Of a DNA stretch of 64,000 nt, positions 18,282-28,800 are shown in pieces (position 1 is the first letter of the stretch; every line of letters starts with the position of its first letter). The stretch is taken from positions 248,001 to 312,000 of the forward strand of contig CAJIZH010000004.1 in the NCBI GenBank assembly GCA_905181875.1, in the 5' to 3' direction. Source of the stretch: Flavobacteriales bacterium UBA6770. Lineage in GTDB: Bacteria; Bacteroidota; Bacteroidia; Flavobacteriales_G; Salibacteraceae. The translations under genes were made by a program, and so were the position numbers. A model generated the notes under the pieces. The model did not search any database. It saw nothing but the letters and a program-made list of their open reading frames with translations, and had not been told where the DNA came from.

Positions 18282-20601
18282 ATGGCTAATCTAAACACAT
18301 CCCCTAAAACTCATTATCTAGAAAAAGAGCTGAATGATCTAATCAAGAGTGAGAAAAGCATTTTTAGATTTATTACTGAAAACACAACTGATGGAATATG
18401 GTTTTGGGACTTGGAAAAACCTAGCGAAGAATGGATGAATTCTGATTTTTGGAAAACATTGGGCTACGATCCTAAAATAATGCCACATAAGTCTGCAGCA
18501 TGGCAAAACATTATTCATCCGGAAGACTTAAAAAGCGCTACTGAAAATCTCCATTTACATTGTAATAATCCTAATTATCCTTATGACCAAATAGTACGTT
18601 ATACTCACCAATTTGGTGAAACTGTATGGATTAAATGCAAAGGTATAGCGATAAGAGATGAGAACGGAAATGCGATCCGAATGCTAGGCATGCATGAGAA
18701 TATTTCAGAACTAAAAGAAACTCAAATCAAATTGAATTCTCAAATTGAGCTTAACCAGCACATTATGGAGAGTTCTGGAATTGGTTCCTGGAAATGGGAG
18801 ATAGTAACTGGTAAAATTGAAATAAGTGATTTATTGGCTAATCTTATTGGATACTCCAAGATTGAAATCGGAGACTTAAATTTTGAAAATTGGCAACGAT
18901 TGCTCCATAAAGATGATCTCAAAAGAGTGCTCGTTGAATTAAACTTATACCTAGAAGGGGTGACCGAAAAGCTAGAACTTGAATGGCGCTTAAAGCATAA
19001 GGAAGGTCATTGGATGTGGATACTTGCCAAAGGGAAGGTTATTTCCAGAAACTCAAATGGATTTCCAGTTGCAGTAATTGGAACCCAGCAAGACATTTCC
19101 AATCGAAAAAGAAATGAAATTTTACTTACCAGGTACAAATCGTTAATAGAGACTACAACTAATGTCAGTAGTATTGGTAGCTGGGAGGTAAACTTAGATT
19201 TAACGGCCTCTTATTGGAGTGATGTAACTAAGAAAATCCACGAAGTTCCATACGATTTTGAGTCTACTGTTGAAAATGGAATTAACTTCTACAAAGAAGG
19301 AGAAAGCAGAGACAAGATCTCCACTCTTTTTAACGACGCGATAGTAAAAGCAAAACAATTTGACGATGTATTTGAAATTGTCACTGCAAAAGGAAATATA
19401 AAATACGTTCGTGCAATAGGTGTTCCTATCGTTAAAAACGGGAAAGTAGTTTCTGTAAACGGACTATTTCAAGATGTTGATTCAGAAACACGACTAAATC
19501 AAAAATTAAAATTAAAGGAGGAACAATTTAGGCAAACGTTCGAATTTGCAGCAATTGGCATGGCCATAGTAGGCCTTAACGGTAAATGGGTCCAGGTAAA
19601 TAAGTCAATAACCAAAATGCTAGGCTATACCGAAGCTAAATTAATGCAACTCACATTTGAAGATATTACACATCCTGAAGATCTGAAAAATGATTTAGAC
19701 TTACTTGATAAGTTGGTAAACCGAAAAATAGAAGCCTATAAAATGGAAAAACGTTATTTCCATAAAGACGGAAGTACGATTTGGGCAAGCTTATCGGTCT
19801 CTATGGTTAGAAACAATAGTGGTAAACCCAAACACCTTGTTTATCAAATAAACAATATTACAGAGGCAAATGCTGCAACTAAATTATCTCAAGAATCATT
19901 AATTAAGCTAGAGGATCAGAATAAACGATTGATGAATTTTGCTCATATTGTTTCTCACAATTTAAGATCCCACACTTCCAACTTTTCTATGCTGTTGGAT
20001 ATTTATAAGGTTGATTTTCCTGCAGCAAACAGAAAACGAAGTTTTTCCGATGTTAGTCAGAAGCTTCAGACTCTCTAATAGAGACAATTGATCATTTAAA
20101 TCAGGTTGTGCAAATTCAAAGCACAGAAGAGAAAATGGAGAGCATTCATTTGTTACGCCTGTCATTAAAAAGGTAGTGCATTCATTGAAAGCCGAAATTC
20201 AAAATTTAGATGCTGACCTCCAAGTACAAGTAAAAAATAATATACGAGTATTTGCCGTTCCAGCATACTTAGAGAGTATTGTGCTTAATATAATTTCAAA
20301 TGCCCTTAGATATAGAAGTGATCAGCGTATACCTCAGCTTATCATTTCGAGTAATGATGATAATTCTGGAACTCATAAAGATTGTTTTTGAGGATAATGG
20401 ATTAGGAATAGACTTAGTCTAAAAATGGAGATAAAATATTTAAACTCTATAAAAAATTCCATCAAAACGCTGAAGCAAGAGGGTGTAGGGTTATACATTA
20501 CTAAGAATCAATGTGAGGCGATGAATGGCTCAATTCAAGTGATGTCTGAAGTTGGTATCGGTAGTACTTTTGTTGTATCATTATTGCGCACACAAAACTA
20601 G
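18282..20601 (+). pseudogene. Multi-PAS sensor histidine kinase, frameshifted in its catalytic region
   Basis: An open frame from 18282 to 20078 encodes four PAS/PAC repeats: ENTTDGIWFWDLEKPSEEW, then SGIGSWKWEIVTGKIEISD, then VSSIGSWEVNLDLTASYWSD, then FAAIGMAIVGLNGKWVQVNK. A HisKA-type H-box follows, FAHIVSHNLRSHTSNFSML. The kinase continues in other frames: ETIDHLNQVVQIQSTEEKM, KAEIQNLDADLQVQ...YLESIVLNIISNALRYRS (N box), IVFEDNGLGIDL (G1) and GVGLYITKNQCEAMNGSI (G2), to a stop at 20599-20601. At least four indels (near 20060, 20150, 20385 and 20495) are needed to read it through. The residues between indels are conserved, so either the sequence has local errors or decay is very recent. 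The product would be a soluble PAS kinase paired with the receiver protein downstream. Confidence 0.82.
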
Positions 20602-20614
20602 AATACAGAATAAA

Positions 20615-21015
20615 ATGGCAAAGTTTGATAGAGCATGTATTATTGATGACGACCATATTTACGTTTATGGCGCAAAAAGAGCAATGCTAAAAACAAATTT
20701 CTGTAATGAGGTTGTAGTTTATTCGAACGGTTTAGAAGCTCTAACTCAATTAGAAGTTGATGCAGAGAAACCCCTGAAAAACTTCCAGAAATAATCTTTC
20801 TAGATATTAATATGCCCATACTTGATGGGTGGCAGTTTTTAGATGAATTTCTGTATTTGAAAAGGCTTAAAAAATCGATTATTTACATTGTCACTTCTTC
20901 CGAAAACCCAATTGACATGGAAAAAGCGAATCAATACAACATGGAAAAAAATTATATTGTAAAACCAATAAGCGTAAAAAAACTGCTGTCACTATTTGAT
21001 CTTGACGAAACGTGA
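20615..21015 (+). pseudogene. Single-domain response regulator with one frameshift
   Basis: Starts 13 bp after the kinase. MAKFDRACIIDDDHIYVYGA gives the acidic pocket. After an indel near 20770 the frame resumes with LPEIIFLDINMPILDGWQFL (phospho-acceptor Asp), VTSSENP (conserved Ser/Thr) and YIVKPISVKKLL (conserved Lys). Repaired, it is a CheY-like receiver of about 133 residues with no output domain. It is the likely phosphorylation target of the kinase upstream. Every active-site residue survives, which argues against a long-dead gene. Confidence 0.82.
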
Positions 21016-21030
21016 ATATGATTTTGAATT

Positions 21031-21059
21031 AAAACGGGCGCCATATTGGCGCCCGTTTT
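21031..21059. terminator. Bidirectional terminator between response regulator and DPP III
   Basis: A perfect 13-bp stem, AAAACGGGCGCCA (21031-21043) pairing with TGGCGCCCGTTTT (21047-21059), with a 3-nt loop between two convergent genes. It can serve both strands. Confidence 0.9.
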
Positions 21060-21086
21060 ATTCAACTAATTCTTAGTCAATCCTCA

Positions 21087-23144
21087 TTACAACCAAGAGT
21101 GATTCTTTGCATACTCCATCATTTGTTCACTGAAATCTGCTGGATACTCAATCAGTAACGTTGACATGATGTTTCCCATCTTTTTCTTCAGCAACCAACC
21201 TTGGATTTATAAACCCGCCATATGGAGCTATTCCCAAGCTTTTCTGACCTTTCCAGAACCTCTGCGTGAGTTGCTGGATCCACCTGAACACCATAGTTTT
21301 CGACTAGATTCTTTCCTGCTTCATAATCTCCTTGAGACTTTATTCTCTGAATCTCTGATTAGTAAGTCTCCAAATAAACCTTGTAGCTTTTCATAATCGT
21401 TAATCACAAAGTAGGTTTTACCCTCTTTTCTGTTTCTTCTCGATTACATTTTCTGCTTGTCCTCTTTCGTATACCCATCCTGCTACCAACTGTCGATTGC
21501 GCATATGAGCCTCCTCAATAATCTCTCCTTTTTCAATTCGCCTCAACTGAGCCATCAAGCCGTTTCGGATATAACTATCGTATTCAGCCTTTCCGATCTC
21601 TAGATGACTCCATTAGACCTAAGCTCAATCATTCTTTGGATTCATTACAGATAGTATACAAGGCAACCAAATCGGCCCTCCCCTCTTCTAGCGTGCTCGC
21701 ATAACTTTTTAGCGTTTCTTTTGGGGTTCCTATGCCTGCTTCTAATTTACCTGATGCGTGACCGACAACTTCGTGCAAAGCGGTATGCAATTTAGAAGCG
21801 ATTTTACCGTGTTTTTTTGAACGTTGATACTCTTCATCAGAATAAGCAAAACTCTTCTAGCATTTTGCTTCCACCTGCCTGTGCATATGCTTCAACAATG
21901 TTTCCTAAAGAAACAGACTTAGAACCGTGTTTAGCTCTAATCCAATTTGCATTTGGCAGATTCACACCAATAGGAGTACTTGGTGCTGCATCTCCACTTT
22001 CAATAACAGCGTTTACTACTTTATACGTAACACCTGTAACATTTTCCTTTTTATGGTTTTGTGCAATTGAAGAATTGTCCTCGAACCATTGAACATTATC
22101 TTCCAAGACTTTCATTCTTTCAGAAGCATCAAAATCTTTAATCTGAATTACCGACTCATAAGTTGCTCTGTATCCCAACGCATCTCCGTAAACTTCTATA
22201 AATCCGTTAATATAATCAATTACATCGCCCGTCGTTCCTGCCCATTGAATATTATAATCGTCCCAAACTTTCAAATCTCCAGTTTGATAGTATTTAATCA
22301 ATAATTTAAAACCTTTTTTCTGACCTTCCGACTCTGCAACAGTTGCAGCTTTTTCCAACCAAAAAACCATTTTTTCGATGGCACTAGAATATTTACCTCC
22401 TACTTTCCATACATCTTCGGTCAAATCACCTGCTTCATCTCTTATTAAAGTAGAATTCAAACCATAAGAAATTGGAGTAGCATCATCAGTTTTAATTTTA
22501 GCTTTATAAAATGCTTCAACTTCAGCCTGGGTAATTCCATCCTCGTAAAAGTTGTTGGCAGAACCCGCAATTAAGTCCTTTTCTGGATCAAGATTAACCC
22601 GTTTCATGTCTGTTGAATCGTCAAATAAAACATCAACAATTTTAGCATCTAGTTCCGTATTTCGTTTCGGACAATACTTGATCAAAAAACGCTCTAGAAC
22701 AATTCGGCTTTAATTTAGCTGTTGAATAATGATGGTGAATTCCGTTCGAAAACCAAATGCGTTTGGTATAGGACATAAAACTCTCCCAATCTTCTGAAGT
22801 TTTATCCCCTTGGCTAACTCTAGCAACTACATTCTCCAATGCTTTTCTGACTACCAAATTGTGTTTGTAATTTTGATCGTAGATAATATCTCTTCCACTC
22901 AAACTAACTTGATACAAATAGTAAGCTAATTCTTTTTGCTGAGCGCTCAGTTTATCAAAGCCTGGCACCTGGTATCTGATAATTTTTAAATCGGCAAATT
23001 GTTCAGTCATATATTGAAATGCATCACTACTGACTTTTTTTCGGAAGTGCTTTCTGCAGGCTTTGGCGGCTCTACTTTTGCTTCTTCAGTTTTGCATGCA
23101 ATCATACTTCCTAGAATTATTGCTGTTATAAATACTTTTTTCAT
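21087..23144 (-). pseudogene. Dipeptidyl-peptidase III (peptidase family M49) lipoprotein, multiply frameshifted
   Basis: Minus-strand pieces in three frames add up to one full-length M49 metallopeptidase. A lipoprotein signal (MKKVFITAIILGSMIAC) starts at 23144. MTEQFADLKIIRYQVPGFDK, then a long clean frame 22685-21837, then the zinc motif HEVVGH followed by EEGRADLVALY (the paired HExxGH/EExRAD motifs of M49) come next. The C-terminus reads YPADFSEQMMEYAKNHSWL, with the stop at 21087. The total span of 2058 bp equals about 685 codons, normal for the family. Indels are evident near 23040, 22670, 21855 and 21635, with several more down to 21180. Intact, it would release dipeptides from peptide N-termini on the periplasmic or outer-membrane surface. 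Confidence 0.85.
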
Positions 23145-23190
23145 CTCTTACTTTATTTGGATTCCAAATATCGTATAACTTAAGGGATGA

Positions 23191-23214
23191 AAAAAGGGGC
23201 CTAAGCCCCTTTTT
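23191..23214 (-). terminator. Intrinsic terminator after the 23.2 kb T9SS cargo gene
   Basis: A 10-bp perfect stem, AAAAAGGGGC pairing with GCCCCTTTTT, with loop CTAA. It lies 20 bp beyond the stop of the minus-strand gene. Confidence 0.88.
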
Positions 23215-23233
23215 AAGAATATGTATTTTAATT

Positions 23234-25777
23234 CTAATACTTTGTTATTCGATGAACGACTGAACCCGAATTTGTGACCATTCTAATTAGGTAGTTACCA
23301 TTTTCTAAACCAGATAAATCAATTGAAGTTTCTTGTATCAAATCATGAATTTCAATTTCAGAAGAAAACACCTCAGCTCCAGTCATATTAAAAATAAATA
23401 ATTTAACATTCTGAGCTTGTAATCCTTCAACTTTCATGTTTAACAAACCGTTAGTTGGATTTGGAAAGTAGGAAATTAAAGTTGTTTCTTTTAAATCCTC
23501 ATCTATACTTACGCAAATAGCATCGTATTCAACTCGAACTTCATCAAAAGAAGCGCATCCTGAAGCTGTATCCGTTACAGTTATAGAAAACACTTTACTT
23601 TCTTTCACTGTTATTTTTCTTGTGGTTTGACCCGTATTCCATATATAATTCACACTATCGATACCTGGATCTAGCTCTTTACTTTCATCACCGCATATCT
23701 CAATATCAGCACCTAATGAAAAAGCAGGGTTTTCAGAGACATTAGCAATAACAGAAGCTGAATCTGAACAGTTATCACCATTTGTAAAAACATAAGTAAT
23801 CGTGTGAGAGCCAGCACCAGAAACCTTAGGATTAAACTTTCCTGACACTGAATTTACTCCCAGGCCTTTGTATATACCATTTAATGGAACTGCTCCATTT
23901 AAACTTTGTTCCATGTCATTCTCGCAAAACCCTAGATTACTTGCATAAGAAACCCTTGGGGAAGAGTTAACGTTGACAACTACAAAACTTGAATCCTTAC
24001 ATACAAATCCATTCGTATAAGAGTAATATAATGTGTCAAATCCTGATCCGACTTGACTTGGCGAATAATTCACACCATTTACTCCTTTACCGCTATACGT
24101 TCCACCTGCAGGTAATCCCCCACTTAATATTACAGCTGATGAGTTATTACAGAAAGTCCCTAAAGCTGATAATGCCGCAGTAGTTACGGAGTCCACCACT
24201 ACAAATTGAAATGAAGAATCGGTACATTTATTTGAGCTAGCTATTACATATTTTATGGTATCTGTTCCAGCGACACTAGGAGTGTAAGTTGTACCAACTA
24301 ACCCTGGACCGCTATATGTACCACCTACTGGAGTTGCTGAATTCAGCGAAATAGAGCTTCCATTCGCACAATATCTTCCAATATTCCCAAAATTAACTAC
24401 CGGTGAGGCGTTAACTGTAACTTCAGAAAAACTAGTATCAATGCAACCATTTGATACTTGGTAAGTGTAGAATAACGTATCCGGCCCTGCTATTCCAGCA
24501 GAATATACTGAATTAGAAACATTAAGTCCAAAATAACTGCCACCTGCTGGAATTCCAGTAGTTATATTAAATGCTGGAGTGTTTTCACAGATAAAATTTG
24601 ACACAGATATTGACGATTTAGAAATAGTATCTAACTGATACATTCTTGTAATAGAATCCGAACAATTGAAAGCATTTGTAAATGCATACGTTATCATTTT
24701 AGCACCCGGATTTGTTAATGTGGTGGGAATTAAATTACTGGTTCCTGCAAGAACTCCTTGACCGCTATAGTTCCCACCAACTGGGACTCCTTTTAAAACT
24801 AGTGTATCGACATTAGAACAAACTGAAACAGGCATAGAAAATTGCATCGCAGTAACCGAATCTACACTAATAACTTGCCTATTCGTGTCTGTACAAACAT
24901 TAGTAGAATACACATACATAATTGTGTGGTTTCCTTTTCCAATTATTGACGGATCAAAAGTTGTTTGTGCGTTTCCGTTTACAAAATATGAACTTGTTCC
25001 ACCAGAAGGCGTTCCGGATCCAATGCTAATTGAGACCGCAGGAAAATTCGCACACAAAGAACCTAAAACAGCAATATTAGCATTACATCTAGTAAACAAA
25101 AACGATTGTCCTGATACCGGTTTTGCATTTATACTTGATGTTTCTGCAGTTGTAGAAACTGTAGCTGTATTCGCTAAACTACTCAAAGAAATAAAATTAC
25201 CTGAACCCGATGTTGTATCCGTTATCCCAACTGAAGCACTTGCATTGCTTACGTTTACAGATTCCGGATCGTATACAAACTCAATATTGTTGGTTGTTTC
25301 GTATAGCTTAATCTGAAAAGAAATAACCGCTCCATTTGCTTGAAAATTCCATTCCCAATTTTTCCACTCTATAGTAAGAACCCTAGTTGGAGCAGAGCCC
25401 GTAACCTTGTATGAAGCTTCACCAGTAGTACCATCTAAATCATCCCACAATGGGGCGATTATAGGCCTCATACTATTATTACCGCTGAGGTTATTAGTTT
25501 TTTGATCAAAGCCACTTGGTGTAATTAAAGTGTCAAGACTGATCCAACCATTAGAATTTGCTCGAAAATTGGTATAGTTAGACCCACTATAGTTGAATGA
25601 AAAACCAATCGGAATCTTAAGTGATAAGACATCATCACCTTCAATAGTATTAATATCAGTCCCTGACGAAATCGCAGTATATGTTCCTACAGAACTGGAG
25701 TAGGAATAACTACTCATCTGAGCATGAACAAATACTGAGGCAAACATCAGTAAAAATAAAAATTTAAGCTTTTTCAT
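23234..25777 (-). CDS. T9SS cargo protein with repeated Ig/PKD-like modules
   Basis: 847 residues from MKKLKFLFLLMFASVFVHAQ, a clear signal peptide. The N-terminal third (residues 20-240) is a beta-sandwich region with IGFSFNYSGSNYTNFRANSN and WISLDTLITPSGFD, common in surface proteins of this phylum. At least five repeats of about 75-85 residues follow, each with a GG-x-Y-x-G-x-GV core (VGGNYSGQGV, AGGSYFGLNV, VGGTYSGPGL, AGGTYSGKGV, NGIYKGLGV). Each ends in a Y-x-(Y/F)-T/S-N strand with one cysteine pair. The C-terminus is a type A T9SS sorting domain, YFPNPTNGLLNMKV to YLIRMVTNSGSVVHRITKY. It is secreted and probably surface-attached. No catalytic motif is seen; adhesion is a guess. Confidence 0.88.
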   Translation of the reverse strand: MKKLKFLFLLMFASVFVHAQMSSYSYSSSVGTYTAISSGTDINTIEGDDVLSLKIPIGFSFNYSGSNYTNFRANSNGWISLDTLITPSGFDQKTNNLSGNNSMRPIIAPLWDDLDGTTGEASYKVTGSAPTRVLTIEWKNWEWNFQANGAVISFQIKLYETTNNIEFVYDPESVNVSNASASVGITDTTSGSGNFISLSSLANTATVSTTAETSSINAKPVSGQSFLFTRCNANIAVLGSLCANFPAVSISIGSGTPSGGTSSYFVNGNAQTTFDPSIIGKGNHTIMYVYSTNVCTDTNRQVISVDSVTAMQFSMPVSVCSNVDTLVLKGVPVGGNYSGQGVLAGTSNLIPTTLTNPGAKMITYAFTNAFNCSDSITRMYQLDTISKSSISVSNFICENTPAFNITTGIPAGGSYFGLNVSNSVYSAGIAGPDTLFYTYQVSNGCIDTSFSEVTVNASPVVNFGNIGRYCANGSSISLNSATPVGGTYSGPGLVGTTYTPSVAGTDTIKYVIASSNKCTDSSFQFVVVDSVTTAALSALGTFCNNSSAVILSGGLPAGGTYSGKGVNGVNYSPSQVGSGFDTLYYSYTNGFVCKDSSFVVVNVNSSPRVSYASNLGFCENDMEQSLNGAVPLNGIYKGLGVNSVSGKFNPKVSGAGSHTITYVFTNGDNCSDSASVIANVSENPAFSLGADIEICGDESKELDPGIDSVNYIWNTGQTTRKITVKESKVFSITVTDTASGCASFDEVRVEYDAICVSIDEDLKETTLISYFPNPTNGLLNMKVEGLQAQNVKLFIFNMTGAEVFSSEIEIHDLIQETSIDLSGLENGNYLIRMVTNSGSVVHRITKY

Positions 25778-25864
25778 AAAAGTAATTGTTGAATTAAATT
25801 TTACCCCTTAAGGCAACATTTTTTAATAGGTGCAAAGAAAAGGTATAAGTTCTAAATAAGTAGC

Positions 25865-28800
25865 TTAATGTGCCACAGAAAATCTGGACTGGTACTTATT
25901 TCCATCAATTTCAACTCTAATGAAATATAAACCAGATTCATATTCGGAAACACTAACCAACTGCAAATCCAAACCATTAGAACTCTCAGAGTAAATCTCT
26001 TTTCCAATTGCATCAAGAATAGATATTTTTATGGGAGCTAAAGAGTGGTTTTTCTTGATAGAAATATTCAATATATCAGAAGTTGGGTTAGGGTAAATAG
26101 TAATTCCTAACTCATTTTCTCTTTCATTAACACCTACGCAAGTAGCTTCATATGAAACTTCCAGGCTATCTTGAGTAACGCAACCATTTAGGTTTACGTA
26201 AACACTGTACTTGCCATTTCGTGATACTACAATTTTTTGTGAAGTAGCATTTGTATTCCACAAGTATAACGCTCCAGAATTTCCCGCATCAAGAGTAACA
26301 GTATTTGTACCACACAATAATCGATCACCTCCTAAATTCAATGAAGGTATTGGTTTAATTACCAAGTTTTGAGCAATTTCGTTTGAGCAGCCATTTGTAC
26401 CCAATATTTTGTATGAAACAGGAAAGCGTCCAACACCAGCAGCATCAACGTCAAAGGTACTATTAGCAACATCAACGAAGTTCCCAGAGAATGTTCCACT
26501 TGTGGGGAAACCTTTAGCAATAGCATAAGTACCCGTTTTTTCACAAACATCCAAAAGGGGATTAAATAACAAATTTGGTTTTTCTAAAACAATTATATTT
26601 TTTCCAACCTTAGTAGTACACCCTTGAACATTCCAGGCCTCATAGTAAACAGGGTGCTTTCCCGAACCCGTAATTACAGGGTCAAAGGAACCTCCAGAAA
26701 CTCCAGCTCCACTATAGGCTCCCCCTAAAGGAATAGCAGAGATTGTAATTGCCGTTTCATTTTCACACACAGTATCTCTAGAAGCAATAATTGGTTGTGG
26801 TGCAGGCTTAACGTTTATAGTTGAACTTGCAGTGTCCATACAGCCATTTGAACTATAACCGATATAATAAATCGTATCTAATCCAGCGAATTTTGGAGTA
26901 TATGTTCCGATACCCGTAAGACCCTCATCATCATATAAATAACCAGGCGTTGGGCTCCCATTGGACACACTAATTGAATACCTATTTTGACAAACATCGG
27001 CCAGAGGAGCAAAAGTTACATTTGGAGCTGCGTCGATAAAAACTGCGCCAGAAGCTTGTCCAAAACAACCCATCCCGTCTGAATAGGTATAACTCAAATT
27101 ATATGCACCTGGACCTACGGAAGTATTAAAATGACTTCCATTTACGATACCTGCTCCCGTATAAGTCCCGCCATATCTCACACCTGAAAATAATCTAACA
27201 TTACCGATGTTATCACAATATCTTCGATCTATCCAAGACATCGAAGGTTGAGGAATTTCATCTACTTTGATTGTATCGCTAATTATGCAACCATTCGTTC
27301 CAGTCGCTGTCACAGAATAAGAACCTCTTGTCGTTAAGTTCCTAGTAGCCAAATTGGTGTTATTATCCCAACGATAGGCAGCAATTCCTGGTGCAGTGGC
27401 ATTTGCAATCATGTTAATCGTTGTTCCTGTGCAATAACCAGTATCATTTCCTAAATCCAATAGAGGTGTTGAACGAACACTTACGGGTATTAACCCTATC
27501 CCAGCGTCACAACCTTCAACAGAAATTTTGATATCATAAAAGAAGTAGTAAGCAAAAGTATTTCCATTAATATCTCCTGTAATAATCATACTGGTGTCAG
27601 CATCTCTATAAGGATATCTAGTGAATCTATTATAATCTAATCCAAATTGCCCTGCTACCTTACCAAATGCTGAACCCGCAGCACTCATGCGATAATCTGA
27701 TCCTGGAGAAACGGTTATACCGAGAGCTACTTTACTGCCAGCTTGAGGCACAACTGTAACTGACCTAGTACCTACCAATTTATTATCCTTATCTCTTATA
27801 GTTACCATTAACGTTCCTGAATCTGTTGGGTTAACAGTAAGTGAATCAATAACTAAAGGTCGTAACACATCAAATCGAATTCCCTGATTAAAGGTTCTAG
27901 TTTCTGTAATATTTTGAGAGTTTGTATATGGAGAAAGTTCACCTACACTAGAAGAGTAGTCATCTGTTGCAGATACATAAAACGTATCGTTAGCAGTAAT
28001 ATTCACTTTAAAACTATCTCCTGAATGCAGCAAGTTTCCGTTTGACAAAGCATCATACCATTTAATTGTCTTCGCTGTCGAACCACTAACTATCGTAGAA
28101 TCAATTCCTTCACAAACAACAATTGGAGTTGTAACGCCTGGAACTGTTGGTATTTTATCAATTTTAATACCTTCTTCGTTAAGTGTATCGTTATCTAGAT
28201 AAGTATCACCAATAAGAGCCGACCAAACCTTGAAATTTATTCTACCACCAATTTTAGTGTTTATATAACCTACATCAACGGTATCGTATTTAGCTGAACC
28301 TAAAGTTCCTGAATAGGTCCCTGAAAGACTGGCAGTTACCGCACCCGTTACTTGAACCGAAACAGGAAAAGTCGTTTGTGAGCTAATTCCATTATTCAAT
28401 ACCAATACTCTAACTAATTGCGAATCAGCCCCGCACTTACCTGGAGTTGGAGAAACAATAGAAATAACTCCTATATCATTAGTATCAATATCGAATTCAT
28501 CGGCGCCAATATCAGGCACAGTAGAGCGTGTTTCATAATCAATGTCTGTAGAAACCCCATTAATTCGAATCCCTCTATTATTTAAGAAAATCGACTTTAC
28601 ATGCAGATCTTCGTTTGATTTAAAAAATGGGGAGATACTGACTTCACTAGCACCTAAAGCAAGATTTGATACTGTTCCTCCGGGAGCGTAAATATTATTA
28701 TGTGTTGAAATAAACGAACCTGTTCTGTTATACGCTACTCCGGGAGCATCTGCATGAATATTATTGTTCCTAAAATTCACATTAGAAGGGAAACTCATTT

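Noticed and set aside
21166-21396. A 76-codon plus-strand ORF
   Set aside because: It lies antisense to the C-terminal part of the frameshifted DPP III gene, whose minus-strand residues are clearly conserved.
24885-25316. A 143-codon plus-strand ORF
   Set aside because: It is wholly antisense to an intact T9SS cargo gene with strong motifs, and its composition (Val/Leu/Thr-rich) is what the complement of that gene would give.
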